A DNA stretch of 64,000 nt from Pseudomonas weihenstephanensis (GCF_001043055.1 NZ_JYLF01000003.1:1-64000); one strand, 5' to 3'; numbered from the stretch's first letter, positions 44,578 through 54,231 are shown. The notes: generated from the letters alone by a model not told the origin. Translations and numbers: made by a program.

Positions 44578-45444
44578 TTAATCGTCGTGGTTTTTCAGCG
44601 ATTTTGGCGACAGGCGCAAACTGCGCAGGCTGCGTTTGACGCTCTTGAGGTGGTTGACCAGGCTCGGGCCACGGGCCATTGCCACGCCCATTGCCAGCAC
44701 GTCGATCACCACCAGGTGGGCGATGCGCGAGGTCAATGGCGTATAGATTTCGGTGTCTTCGTGAACATCGATGGCCAGGTTCACGGTGGCCAACTCTGCC
44801 AATGGCGTTTGGCTTGGGCATAACGTGATCAATGTTGCGCCGCTTTCACGCACCAAATTGGCGGTAATCAGCAAGTCTTTGGAGCGACCCGACTGCGAGA
44901 TGCAGATGGCCACGTCGGTGGGCTTCAAGGTCACGGCCGACATCGCCTGCATGTGCGGGTCGGAATAGGCCGCTGCCGTTAGCAACAAACGGAAAAACTT
45001 GTGCTGCGCATCGGCCGCCACGGCACCCGAGGCACCAAAGCCATAAAACTCGACACGCTGAGCCTGAGACATGGCGGTCACGGCACGCTGCAACGCCACA
45101 GGGTCGAGCTTTTCACGCACGTCCATCAAGGTGTGCAGTGTGGTGTCGAAAATTTTGAGACTGTAGTCAGCGACGGAGTCGTCTTCATGGATGGCGAACT
45201 GACCAAAACTGGCACCCGCCGCCAGGCTTTGCGCCAGCTTGAGTTTCAGGTCTTGAAACCCGGAACACCCAATCGCCCGGCAAAAGCGCACGATGGTGGG
45301 CTCACTGATACCGACGTTATGGGCAAGGTCGGCCATGGAACTGTGCATTACAGCCGCAGGATCAAGCAGCACGTGATCGGCGACCTTGAGTTCCGATTTA
45401 CGTAACAAGTGGCGTGACTGGGCGATATGTTGCAGCAAGTTCAA
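44578..45444 (-). CDS. HexR-like RpiR-family transcriptional regulator
   Basis: 288 aa starting at TTG 45444; no ATG or GTG is available upstream before an in-frame stop near 45497. N-terminal RpiR HTH (MADLAHNVGISEPTIVRFCRAIGCSGFQDLKLKLAQSL) and a C-terminal SIS sugar-phosphate domain (VEFYGFGASGAVAADAQHKF, ICISQSGRSKDLL). The paralogue HexR represses glucose-metabolism genes through an Entner-Doudoroff intermediate. Here no zwf or other sugar gene is adjacent. A HexR-type palindrome lies 48 bp upstream, suggesting autoregulation. Confidence 0.87.
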   Translation of the reverse strand: MNLLQHIAQSRHLLRKSELKVADHVLLDPAAVMHSSMADLAHNVGISEPTIVRFCRAIGCSGFQDLKLKLAQSLAAGASFGQFAIHEDDSVADYSLKIFDTTLHTLMDVREKLDPVALQRAVTAMSQAQRVEFYGFGASGAVAADAQHKFFRLLLTAAAYSDPHMQAMSAVTLKPTDVAICISQSGRSKDLLITANLVRESGATLITLCPSQTPLAELATVNLAIDVHEDTEIYTPLTSRIAHLVVIDVLAMGVAMARGPSLVNHLKSVKRSLRSLRLSPKSLKNHDD

Positions 45445-45491
45445 AGGGCAGGACTCGGTCTGAAAAGGTGAGGTACCAGAGATGTAGCAAT

Positions 45492-45510
45492 CTTGTAGTT
45501 ATACTACAAG
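45492..45510 (-). promoter_or_regulatory. HexR-type operator
   Basis: Perfect palindrome CTTGTAG-TTATA-CTACAAG. It contains TTGT...ACAA, the shape of known Pseudomonas HexR sites. Located in the promoter region of the HexR-like gene. Confidence 0.7.
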
Positions 45511-45600
45511 AATTCGATTTCTGCCCAACCAATACGTCGCGTATACCTGCGCTTTACCCCCAATACAGGCTACCAAAGCTCTATGTAGCCCTTTTTAGCA

Positions 45601-47475
45601 CTACAAAAAGACTACATTGCTGCGTAATAAATCACCTAAAGCTGAAGGATTGATGGGCCGGCTGATCAAATATCCCTGCACCTCGTCACACTGCTGCGCC
45701 TTGAGAAACGCCAGTTGCACGTCATCTTCCACGCCTTCGGCGACAACCTTTAAATCCAGGCTGTGGGCCATCGCGATAATCGCTTTGGTAATCGCCTCAT
45801 CCTCGACCGAGCGGCCCACACCGCGAATAAATGTTTGATCGATTTTTACGTAATCCACAGCAAACCGTTTGAGGTAACTGAGGGACGAATACCCCGTGCC
45901 AAAGTCATCGATCGCCAGTTTTACCCCCAACTCGTGGAGTTGCTGGAAAGTCGCAACAATGGAATCAACACTGTCGAGCAATTGGCTTTCAGTGAGTTCC
46001 AGCTCCAGGCAATGAGGCGCCAGCCCGCTCTCTTCCAGCACTTGACGCACCAAACTGACCAGCTTGCCCTGACGCAATTGATGCACTGACAAATTGACCG
46101 ATACCCGTATCGGCGCCAGCCCTTCGCGCTGCCACTCACACGCCTGATGACAGGCCTGGCGCAGTACAAACTCGCCAATGGCACCAATCAGGCCGGTCTC
46201 TTCGGCCAAACCAATAAAATCACTCGGAGGCACGCTGCCCAGTTGTGGATGATCCCAGCGCACCAACGCCTCAGCCGCGTGCAAACGCCCCGTGGTCAGG
46301 CACAGCTTGGGTTGGTAGAAGACGCTGAGTTGCTGGTCGGCAATTGCCTTGCGCAGTTGGTTTTCCAGCTGCAAGCGTTCAAGGGTACTGTCTTGCAGGC
46401 TATGACTGAAAAACTGAAACGTGCCGCCGCCCAAGTGTTTGGCTTGCTGCATGGCCTTGTTGGACTGGCTGACTAGCGTGGCGATGTCCCGCGCGCTATC
46501 AGGCAACAAGCTGATACCCATCGATGCGCTGATGACCAGTTCATGCCCGTCAACCACCAATGGCCGGCTTATTTTGGCCAATAGCCGGGTCGCCACACGC
46601 GCCAGACTCGTCAGGCTGCCGTACGCATCGAACAACACGGCAAATTCATCACCTGAGAGCCGCGCAATGGTGTCTGCCTCCGGCAGTGCTTTGGTCAGGC
46701 GTCGAGCGACTTTATGCAGCACTTGGTCAGCGAGTTCGGGACTCAGGCTGTCATTGAGTAGCTTGAAACGATCAAGGTTGATGTAGAGCAGCGCAAGGTT
46801 GCGTGAACCTTGGCGCACACGCTGATTGGCTTCTTCCAGCCGCTCTTTGAACAACAGGCGATTGGCCAGCCCTGTGAGTTCATCAAAATGCGTCAGATGG
46901 CGCACCCGGGCTTCAGAAATACGCCGCGCTGACAGGTCGCTGACAAAGGCCACGATGTGGCTGATACGCCCGTCATCATCACGCACGACTTTAAGTTGCA
47001 GCCATTGCGGGTAAAGTTCACCGCTTTTGCGCGTTTCGACCAACTCGCCCTGCCAGTGGTCGTGCTCATCCAGCACCGGCTGGATCATTGGAAAGTGACG
47101 GCGGGCATCACGACTGCAGGCCAGTTCGTTCACACGCCGCCCAACCAGCTCTTCGACGGCGTAGCCACTGATGCGACAAAACGCCTGATTGGCCGCCAAC
47201 ATCCGGTAATCGGGGTCGAGTATCACAATGCCTTCGCTGGCCGCTTCAAACACGGTGGCCGCCAAACGCCGTTGCTCAATCTCGCACGACAGCGGTGCAG
47301 TGCGCTGCACGCTGTGACCCTGAGCCTGCGGCAGCACTTCAGGCCATACAGGAGGTGCCAAGCGCCCTTCTTGGCGGCGCTGACTGGCTCGCCAGCCGAC
47401 AACGCCCAGCAGCGCCAAAAAAAAACCGAGCCCGGTGCCCAACGCCACACCCGACGCGCTAAAACTCTGAATCAT
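45601..47475 (-). CDS. membrane PAS-GGDEF-EAL cyclic-di-GMP protein
   Basis: 624 aa from ATG 47475 (a GTG 81 bp upstream is weaker). One N-terminal membrane helix (GVALGTGLGFFLALLGVVGW), then a PAS domain (about 75-180), a GGDEF domain whose signature reads SGDEF (274-278), and an EAL domain with EALVRW (402-404) and DDFGTGYSSL (523-532). The EAL site looks intact, so phosphodiesterase activity on c-di-GMP is likely. Cyclase activity is doubtful because the first glycine is serine. Similar to the protein beside uvrD in P. aeruginosa. Confidence 0.9.
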   Translation of the reverse strand: MIQSFSASGVALGTGLGFFLALLGVVGWRASQRRQEGRLAPPVWPEVLPQAQGHSVQRTAPLSCEIEQRRLAATVFEAASEGIVILDPDYRMLAANQAFCRISGYAVEELVGRRVNELACSRDARRHFPMIQPVLDEHDHWQGELVETRKSGELYPQWLQLKVVRDDDGRISHIVAFVSDLSARRISEARVRHLTHFDELTGLANRLLFKERLEEANQRVRQGSRNLALLYINLDRFKLLNDSLSPELADQVLHKVARRLTKALPEADTIARLSGDEFAVLFDAYGSLTSLARVATRLLAKISRPLVVDGHELVISASMGISLLPDSARDIATLVSQSNKAMQQAKHLGGGTFQFFSHSLQDSTLERLQLENQLRKAIADQQLSVFYQPKLCLTTGRLHAAEALVRWDHPQLGSVPPSDFIGLAEETGLIGAIGEFVLRQACHQACEWQREGLAPIRVSVNLSVHQLRQGKLVSLVRQVLEESGLAPHCLELELTESQLLDSVDSIVATFQQLHELGVKLAIDDFGTGYSSLSYLKRFAVDYVKIDQTFIRGVGRSVEDEAITKAIIAMAHSLDLKVVAEGVEDDVQLAFLKAQQCDEVQGYLISRPINPSALGDLLRSNVVFL

Positions 47476-47701
47476 CGGCAATATTCTTATCAGTGGATGA
47501 GCCAAAAAATGTTGCCCGAGCATACACAAGCCAGGCCCGTGACCAAACTGAGACACGTCATTAAACAGACGAAATAAGCCCCTGTAATTGAAGTGCGCGC
47601 CTGCGGTTCTTTTAAAACACTCACCGCAGCGCTGCGACAGACGGCCAGCCCGAACAGGATAGAAGTTTGCCCGGTTTGAGCCAGCACCCTAGAATGCGCC
47701 G

Positions 47702-49885
47702 ATGCGCGATGATCTCTCTCTCTTGTTAAATTCCCTCAACGATGCCCAACGTCAGGCCGTCACGGCCAGTGTCGGGCGTCAGTTGGTTCTGGCCGGCGCA
47801 GGTTCCGGCAAAACCCGTGTGCTGGTGCACCGTATCGCCTGGTTGATCCAGGTCGAAAACGCGTCCCCCCACTCCGTACTGTCGGTGACGTTCACCAACA
47901 AGGCCGCTGCCGAGATGCGTCACCGCATCGAGCAGCTGATGGGTATCAACCCGGCCGGTATGTGGGTTGGCACCTTCCACGGGCTGGCGCACCGCCTGCT
48001 GCGTGCCCATTGGCAAGAAGCGGGGTTGAGCCAGACCTTCCAGATTCTGGACAGCGATGATCAGCAACGCTTGGTCAAGCGTGTGATTCGTGAACTGGGG
48101 CTAGACGAACAACGCTGGCCAGTGCGTCAGGCGCAGTGGTTTATCAACGGTCAAAAAGACGAAGGTCTGCGTCCACAACACATCCAGGCCAGTGGCGATT
48201 TGTTCCTGGCCACCATGCGCAGCATTTACGAAGCCTATGAGGCCGCCTGCCAGCGCGCAGGCGTGATCGACTTCTCTGAGTTGCTGTTACGCGCACTGGA
48301 CCTGTGGCGCGATAACCCGGGCTTGCTCGCGCATTACCAAAAACGCTTCCGGCACATTTTGGTCGACGAGTTTCAGGACACCAACGCCGTTCAATATGCC
48401 TGGCTGCGATTGCTGGCCCAGGGTGGCGACAGCCTGATGGTGGTCGGCGACGACGACCAATCCATCTACGGCTGGCGCGGCGCGAAAATTGAAAACATTT
48501 ACCAGTACTCCACGGACTTCCCGGACGCCGAAACCATTCGTCTGGAGCAGAACTACCGCTCCACTGCCGGCATTCTCAAAGCCGCCAACGCCCTGATCGC
48601 CAACAACACCGGGCGCATGGGTAAAGAGCTGTGGACCGATGGCGGCGACGGCGAAGCAATCAATTTGTATGCCGCCTTTAACGAGCACGACGAAGCCCGC
48701 TATGTGGTCGAAACCATTGAGAGTGCGCTTAAAACCGGCCTTGCTCATAAAGACATCGCTATTTTGTACCGCTCCAACGCCCAATCGCGGGTACTCGAAG
48801 AGGCGCTGCTGCGCGAGCGCATTCCGTACCGTATTTATGGGGGCCAGCGCTTCTTCGAACGGGCTGAAATCAAAAACGCGATGGCCTACATGCGCCTTCT
48901 CGAAGGCCGTGGGAATGATGCTGCGCTAGAGCGGGTGATTAACGTCCCGGCTCGCGGTATTGGCGAAAAAACAGTCGAAGCGATTCGTGAACACGCACGC
49001 CACAGCGACGTGTCGATGTGGGAATCGATGCGCCAGTTGATTGCCAACAAAGCGTTGCCTGGCCGCGCGTCGGGCGCCATCGCAGGCTTTGTTGAACTGA
49101 TCGAGAACCTCGCGGCAAAAGTCATGGAGATGCCGCTGCACCTGATGACTCAAACCGTGATCGAGCAAAGCGGACTGATTGCTTACCATCAGGCAGAAAA
49201 AGGCGAAAAAGGCCAGGCCCGGGTAGAAAACCTTGAGGAACTGGTCAGCGCCGCCCGTAACTTCGAGAACAACGAAGAGGACGAGGAGCTGACGCCGCTG
49301 GCCGCGTTCCTGGGTCATGCATCGCTGGAAGCCGGTGACACGCAAGCCGAAGAGCATGAAGACGGTATCCAGCTGATGACGCTGCACAGCGCCAAAGGTC
49401 TGGAGTTCCCGTATGTGTTTTTGGTGGGGATGGAAGAAGGTCTGTTCCCGCACAAGATGAGCCTGGAAGAGCCGGGTCGTCTTGAAGAAGAACGCCGCCT
49501 GGCCTACGTGGGCATCACCCGCGCCATGCAAAACCTGGTCATGACCTATGCTGAAACCCGACGCCTTTACGGCAGCGAAACCTACAACAAGGTTTCGCGC
49601 TTCGTACGTGAAGTGCCAAAAGGGCTGATTCAAGAAGTGCGCTTGTCCAACAGCGTCAGTCGCCCTTTCGGCGGCGGTCAACAGCAAAACACCAGCACCC
49701 TGTTTGGCGGTTCGGAGATCCCGGAAACCGAATTCAAACTGGGGCAGATGGTCAAGCATGCGGTATTCGGTGAAGGCGTGATTCTCAACTTCGAAGGTGC
49801 CGGCGCACAGGCGCGGGTGCAGGTTAACTTCGACGAAGGCAGCAAGTGGCTGATGATGGGCTACGCCAAACTTGAGGCGGTCTGA
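47702..49885 (+). CDS. uvrD: DNA helicase II
   Basis: 727 aa, close to E. coli UvrD (720). Superfamily 1A motifs: Walker A AGAGSGKTRV (31-40), Walker B ILVDEFQDTN, motif III GDDDQSIYGWRGA, and TLHSAKGLEFPYVFLVGMEEG. The C-terminal Tudor-like tail (LGQMVKHAVFGEGVILNFEG) contacts RNA polymerase or other partners. 3'-5' helicase for nucleotide excision and mismatch repair. The GTG/ATG context at 47702 (GCGCCGATGCGCGATG) has no strong ribosome binding site. Confidence 0.95.
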   Translation: MRDDLSLLLNSLNDAQRQAVTASVGRQLVLAGAGSGKTRVLVHRIAWLIQVENASPHSVLSVTFTNKAAAEMRHRIEQLMGINPAGMWVGTFHGLAHRLLRAHWQEAGLSQTFQILDSDDQQRLVKRVIRELGLDEQRWPVRQAQWFINGQKDEGLRPQHIQASGDLFLATMRSIYEAYEAACQRAGVIDFSELLLRALDLWRDNPGLLAHYQKRFRHILVDEFQDTNAVQYAWLRLLAQGGDSLMVVGDDDQSIYGWRGAKIENIYQYSTDFPDAETIRLEQNYRSTAGILKAANALIANNTGRMGKELWTDGGDGEAINLYAAFNEHDEARYVVETIESALKTGLAHKDIAILYRSNAQSRVLEEALLRERIPYRIYGGQRFFERAEIKNAMAYMRLLEGRGNDAALERVINVPARGIGEKTVEAIREHARHSDVSMWESMRQLIANKALPGRASGAIAGFVELIENLAAKVMEMPLHLMTQTVIEQSGLIAYHQAEKGEKGQARVENLEELVSAARNFENNEEDEELTPLAAFLGHASLEAGDTQAEEHEDGIQLMTLHSAKGLEFPYVFLVGMEEGLFPHKMSLEEPGRLEEERRLAYVGITRAMQNLVMTYAETRRLYGSETYNKVSRFVREVPKGLIQEVRLSNSVSRPFGGGQQQNTSTLFGGSEIPETEFKLGQMVKHAVFGEGVILNFEGAGAQARVQVNFDEGSKWLMMGYAKLEAV

Positions 49886-50226
49886 CAGCAACCCGACAGG
49901 CATCGAACGATAAGGTAGGCAACATAGGCTCAGACTTTGTTCTTTCTGGACAATCCGGGCCTTGTTGTCAGCCAGCGTGCAGCACTGATTCCAGCCTCCA
50001 GGCCCGGGCCAGTCTTCATCCTGAAGCGTGGTCTCTCCCTCTGCTGTTACCCGTTTTCACGGCGGCGGTACGGGCTGGCTTTTCGACGACCCCAAGGTGA
50101 ACTACACAATATCGGGAACCGTCCTACTCGCATTTAGGCAAAAGCCCGAAACATTTCACTGCTAGCCAGTCACACCTCACCTGTGCAACATGGCGCGCGT
50201 GTCATCCACAAATGGGAATTCCCTTT
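49886..50226 (+). promoter_or_regulatory. 341-bp region between uvrD and the Tim44-like gene
   Basis: No gene is seen. An 8-bp inverted repeat CCGGGCCT/AGGCCCGG (49955-49962 with 50000-50007) encloses 37 bases, and could be a terminator-like or RNA structure. GGGAATTCCC sits just before the next gene's start. Confidence 0.4.
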
Positions 50227-51078
50227 ATGAAACGTTTTCTTAGCATCGCCATGGCGTTGTGCATCGGCTTGACGATGAGCCTCGACGCAAACGCCAAGCG
50301 CTTCGGCGGCGGTAAAAGCTTTGGTTCGGCCCCAAGCCACCAAACTCGCCAAGCCGCTCCTGCCTCTCCTGCCGCAGCCCCCGCTGCTGCCGGCGCAGCC
50401 GCAAAAGCCGGTGGTGCTTCTCGCTGGCTCGGCCCTCTGGCCGGCATCGCTGCTGGCGGCCTGCTCGCTTCCATGTTCATGGGCGGTGGCTTCCAGGGCA
50501 TGCAAATCTTCGACATCCTGATCATGGCTGTCATCGCGTTCGTGATTTTCCGCTTTATCGCCGCTCGTCGCCGCAAGCAACAGGCTGACATGGCGCCAGC
50601 GGGTCACGCACCCATGCAGCGCGAAGTATTCGACGCCAAGCCTGCGCCAACATCAATCTTCGGCGGCGGTGCTTCAGCGGCGCCAGCACGCCCGGTGATC
50701 AACGCCCCGGCGTGGTTCAACGAGCAGAGCTTTCTGGAAGCCGCGCGTAACCATTTCCAGTCCCTGCAACAGCACTGGGATGCCAACGAAATGGATAAAA
50801 TCGCCGAGTTCGTTACCCCACAAATGCTCGATTTCCTCAAGCGTGAGCGCGCGGATCTGGGTGATGGCTTCAACTCAACCTACATCGATAACCTGACCGT
50901 TCAGCTGGACGGCCTGGATGATCGCGCCGACAAAACCATCGCGACCCTGACTTTCAGCGGCCTCTCGAAAACGTCGCGTTTTGACCAAGGCGAAACCTTC
51001 AGCGAAAGCTGGAACATGGAACGCGCTCAAGGCGAAAACCAACCTTGGCTTGTAGCCGGTATCCGTCAGAACGGCTGA
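50227..51078 (+). CDS. Tim44-like domain protein
   Basis: 283 aa from ATG 50227. Signal peptide or anchor (MKRFLSIAMALCIGLTMSLDANA), then GGGKSFGSAPSHQTRQAAP and an alanine/proline-rich low-complexity region. Two membrane helices follow (GPLAGIAAGGLLASMFMGG, DILIMAVIAFVIFRFIAARRR). A Tim44-like domain comes from about residue 150 (SFLEAARNHFQSLQQHWDANEMDKIAEFVTPQ). It is an inner-membrane protein; role in bacteria unknown. The repeated AAPAAAGAAAK stretch may vary in length among strains. Confidence 0.87.
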   Translation: MKRFLSIAMALCIGLTMSLDANAKRFGGGKSFGSAPSHQTRQAAPASPAAAPAAAGAAAKAGGASRWLGPLAGIAAGGLLASMFMGGGFQGMQIFDILIMAVIAFVIFRFIAARRRKQQADMAPAGHAPMQREVFDAKPAPTSIFGGGASAAPARPVINAPAWFNEQSFLEAARNHFQSLQQHWDANEMDKIAEFVTPQMLDFLKRERADLGDGFNSTYIDNLTVQLDGLDDRADKTIATLTFSGLSKTSRFDQGETFSESWNMERAQGENQPWLVAGIRQNG

Positions 51079-51103
51079 TCCCCGCGCTCCACACGCAACA
51101 CCC

Positions 51104-51131
51104 AAAGCCCCGGACTTGTCCGGGGCTTTGC
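51104..51131 (+). terminator. terminator after the Tim44-like gene
   Basis: Perfect 11-bp stem AAAGCCCCGGA/TCCGGGGCTTT with loop CTTG; the T-run is part of the stem, so it may act both ways. Confidence 0.9.
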
Positions 51132-51211
51132 ATTTCACGATTGCACTTATAACGAGCTACTGTATAAAGCGCGTCATATAAACCGCGCCATAGAGTATGA
51201 GGATTGAGGTC

Positions 51212-51619
51212 GTGGAAGAGATCATCGAAGAACTGCGTGAAAAGAACGAACCTGTGCCTGTTCCTCTGGAACTGCCTGATGACGATCAACTGGTGGAAAT
51301 CGAAGAACAACTGTTCATCGACATCCCCTTTGTGTTCAAAGAGTTTCTGCTGACCGTCAGCGACGTGGTGTATGGCAGCCTGGAACCGGTCACCGTGACC
51401 GACCCACAATCCCATACCTACCTGCCAGATGTCGCAGCTACCGCATGGGATGCTGGCGTCCCCCGTGAGCTGATCCCGATTTGTCAGGACGGCGACGACT
51501 ATTACTGCGTGGACGAAGATGGCACCGTGGTGCTGTGGTCCGCAGAAGAAGAGTTGGTGACCGAAGAAACCTGGGAATCGGTCTGGCACTGGGCACGGGA
51601 TGTCTGGCTGGAAAGCTGA
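51212..51619 (+). CDS. SMI1/KNR4 family protein
   Basis: 135 aa from GTG 51212 (MEEIIEELREKNEPVPVPLELP). An ATG at 51197 in the same frame would add five residues; GAGG lies 9 bp before the GTG. IEEQLFIDIPFVFKEFLLTVSD is the SMI1/KNR4 helix pair and YYCVDEDGTVVLW the strand pair. The family includes contact-dependent immunity proteins, but there is no toxin gene near, so a housekeeping role is as likely. Strongly acidic. Confidence 0.82.
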   Translation: MEEIIEELREKNEPVPVPLELPDDDQLVEIEEQLFIDIPFVFKEFLLTVSDVVYGSLEPVTVTDPQSHTYLPDVAATAWDAGVPRELIPICQDGDDYYCVDEDGTVVLWSAEEELVTEETWESVWHWARDVWLES

Positions 51620-51625
51620 TTTTTT

Positions 51626-51653
51626 TGTAGGAGCGAGCTTGCTCGCTCCTACA
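51626..51653. repeat. REP element (perfect hairpin)
   Basis: Perfect 13-bp inverted repeat TGTAGGAGCGAGC-TT-GCTCGCTCCTACA, the classical P. fluorescens REP, between two convergent genes and preceded by TTTTTT. It may also serve as terminator for the minus-strand CPA2 gene. Confidence 0.9.
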
Positions 51654-51672
51654 AGAACTCAGGACAGTGCCG

Positions 51673-53433
51673 CTAGTGCCCTGCCTCCTTGTGATTGTCC
51701 AGCGTCTCCAACAGCGCAACTTGCATGCGCGTGTGGATACGCACAAACCAACGCCACAACACTGCCGCCACTCCCGCCGCCACGACCGCAATCACGATCA
51801 GCAATTCATTGGTCGGCAAGATGCTGGCAGACAATGCCGACAGCAATAAAAAAATCACCAGTAGCGACAAGATCGGAATCACCTCAGCGATCACCCGGCG
51901 CACGCGTTGCGTGTGACGCCCCGCCATTTCGGGTTTAACCCCCATCTCCGCCAAGAGCATCGACAGCGCCTTGAGCTTGCGATATGCCGCGATCAAGAAC
52001 GGTAACGACAACAGTAAGGCAGCGCCCCAAATCAAGCCGTTTTGCCAGCTCGATTTCATCACCCAGCCCTGTAAATAATCTGCAATTCGGGGGGCGAAAT
52101 ACCCGCCTGCAAAGAAAATCGCGATAACCAACGCCAGATTGACGCCCACCTGTAGCAGGATTTTTCTGATCATCGCCGCCAATAAAGCACTCTCGCCTTG
52201 TGGCTGGATGCTCCTCAACCACTCGCCATACAGAGCAAAAACCCGCGACACCCGGTTTGGCATGACCTGCGCCAGCTTGAGCGAAAGCGGATCTGCGGCA
52301 CGAATCAAGTAAGGCGTCATCAAGGTCGTCAGCACAGACACAGCAACCGCCACGGGGTACAGGAAGCTGCTGGTGACCTGCAAGGTCATGCCCAGTGCCG
52401 CGATGATGAACGAAAACTCTCCAATCTGAGAGAGGCCCATCCCGACTCTCAGAGAGGTGCGTCCATCATTACCGGCGATAAAAGCACCCAACCCACAGGA
52501 CAGCATCTTGCCCAGTACCACTGCACAGGTGATGACGACAATTGGTAGGGCGTATTCCCACAAGATGGCGGGATCGAGCATCAAACCGATGGCGACAAAA
52601 AAGATCGCGCTGAACAAATCGCGCACAGGCTCGATCAGCCTTTCGATGTTCAGCAGTTGCCGTGATTCAGCCATGATCGCGCCGATTAAAAATGCGCCCA
52701 GGACCATGCTGTATTCCAGCTTGACCACCAGCAGGCAAAAACCAAAACACAGCCCGAGCACGGTAATCAGCAGCATTTCATTGCTTTCAAATTTGGCCAC
52801 ATAGGCCAAAACGCGTGGCACCAGCAAGATACCGATGACCAGCGCCACAATCATGAACAACGACAGCTTGCCAACGGTGGAGAACACTTCTTCCGGGCTG
52901 ACGCTGCCACTGACGGCAATGCTCGACAGCAACGCAATGATGCCGATGCCCAGAATGTCTTCAACGATCAGCACACCGAAAATCAGCTGCGCAAAACGCT
53001 CGTTTTTCATTTTCAGGTCATTGAGCGCTTTAACGATGATGGTGGTCGATGAAATGGCCAAAATGGCGCCCAAAAACAGCGAATCCATCGTGCTCCAGTC
53101 GAACCAGCGGCCAATTTCATAGCCGATCCAAATCATCAGGGTGGTTTCCATGAAGGCCGCAATAAAGGCCGTCGCACCCACTTTGAATAACTTGCGCAGG
53201 CTGAACTCCAGCCCCAGGCAGAACATCAAAAAAATAACCCCCAGCTCAGCCAGGGTTTTGATGGTTTCTTCGTCATGAATCAGACCGAAAGGCGGCGTGT
53301 GCGGGCCAATAATAAAACCCGCAACGATGTAACCCAGCACCACGGGCTGTTTAAAACGGTGAAAAAGAATAGTCACCACACCTGCGACCAACATGATGAC
53401 TGCCAGATCCTGAATAAAGCTGATGGCATGCAT
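51673..53433 (-). CDS. CPA2 monovalent cation:proton antiporter (KefB type, no TrkA domain)
   Basis: 586 aa from ATG 53433 (AAGGAGG upstream). About 12-13 helices of the Na+/H+ exchanger fold: VVLGYIVAGFIIGPHTPPFG, ELGVIFLMFCLGLEFSL, SMVLGAFLIGAIMAES and MGLSQIGEFSFIIAALG. After the transporter core a second hydrophobic part (about 455-560) replaces the TrkA-N domain of KefB/KefC. Expected to expel K+ or Na+ for protons across the inner membrane. Monocistronic. Confidence 0.9.
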   Translation of the reverse strand: MHAISFIQDLAVIMLVAGVVTILFHRFKQPVVLGYIVAGFIIGPHTPPFGLIHDEETIKTLAELGVIFLMFCLGLEFSLRKLFKVGATAFIAAFMETTLMIWIGYEIGRWFDWSTMDSLFLGAILAISSTTIIVKALNDLKMKNERFAQLIFGVLIVEDILGIGIIALLSSIAVSGSVSPEEVFSTVGKLSLFMIVALVIGILLVPRVLAYVAKFESNEMLLITVLGLCFGFCLLVVKLEYSMVLGAFLIGAIMAESRQLLNIERLIEPVRDLFSAIFFVAIGLMLDPAILWEYALPIVVITCAVVLGKMLSCGLGAFIAGNDGRTSLRVGMGLSQIGEFSFIIAALGMTLQVTSSFLYPVAVAVSVLTTLMTPYLIRAADPLSLKLAQVMPNRVSRVFALYGEWLRSIQPQGESALLAAMIRKILLQVGVNLALVIAIFFAGGYFAPRIADYLQGWVMKSSWQNGLIWGAALLLSLPFLIAAYRKLKALSMLLAEMGVKPEMAGRHTQRVRRVIAEVIPILSLLVIFLLLSALSASILPTNELLIVIAVVAAGVAAVLWRWFVRIHTRMQVALLETLDNHKEAGH

Positions 53434-53722
53434 GGCGTGTCGCCTCCTTGTGTGGGTGCTGCCCGACAACAGAACGACAGACACAGCGAGTCTCGCAGTA
53501 TGTATCGACTGTTTTAAGTGTAGGAAATACCCGCTAAACGGGCTTTGGCAGGTTAACACCGGGACTTAACGCAGAAAGGCGGCGCAATATATGGAAACAT
53601 GTACGCCAGAGCGTGACGACAGCCCAAACGGTAGCGTCCCGTTCCTGTCTGTTTAAAAAAATCGAAAAGTATCCACAGAGATACCCATTTCACTGCTGCA
53701 ACACTACCGCGAGCCTGCTGCT

Positions 53723-54208
53723 ATGGAACCCGGAAACGCCCAACTGTCGATGACGGTCTTGATGACCCCGGACATGGCCAATTTTTCTGGCAATGTTCAC
53801 GGCGGAACCCTGCTCAAATACCTCGACGAAGTCGCCTACGCGTGCGCCAGCCGCTATGCCGGGCGTTATGTGGTCACTTTGTCCGTGGACCAGGTTATTT
53901 TTCGTGAGCCGATTCATGTCGGCGAGCTGGTGACCTTTCTGGCCTCGGTCAATTACACCGGTAACACGTCGATGGAAGTGGGGATCAAAGTCGTCACTGA
54001 AAACATTCGCGAGCGCTCGGTGCGCCACACCAACAGCTGTTTTTTCACGATGGTGGCAGTGGACGACGACCGTAAACCGGCGGCTGTACCGCCTTTGCAA
54101 CCCGTTAACAGCGAAGACAAACGCCGCTTTATTCAAGGCAAACAGCGTCGCCAGATCCGCCAGGAGCTGGAAAAACGCTATCGGGAATTGAAAGACGAAA
54201 CGGTCTAG
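53723..54208 (+). CDS. acyl-CoA thioesterase, hotdog fold (cytosolic long-chain type)
   Basis: 161 aa. TPDMANFSGNVHGGTLLKYLDEVAYACASRYAG is the acyl-CoA hydrolase (BFIT/ACOT-like) signature, with the N-H-G-G/D catalytic arrangement. It ends in a charged helical tail (RRQIRQELEKRYRELKDE). It cleaves acyl-CoA. No good ribosome binding site precedes ATG 53723. Divergent from the CPA2 gene; unrelated in detail to the YciA-like protein at 22793. Confidence 0.9.
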   Translation: MEPGNAQLSMTVLMTPDMANFSGNVHGGTLLKYLDEVAYACASRYAGRYVVTLSVDQVIFREPIHVGELVTFLASVNYTGNTSMEVGIKVVTENIRERSVRHTNSCFFTMVAVDDDRKPAAVPPLQPVNSEDKRRFIQGKQRRQIRQELEKRYRELKDETV

Positions 54209-54231
54209 GCCTTTTGCCACCGGTCCAGCCT

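Noticed and set aside
51212..51619. The SMI1/KNR4 protein as an immunity protein of a contact-dependent toxin.
   Set aside because: No Rhs, CdiA or effector gene is close; the neighbours are core genes.
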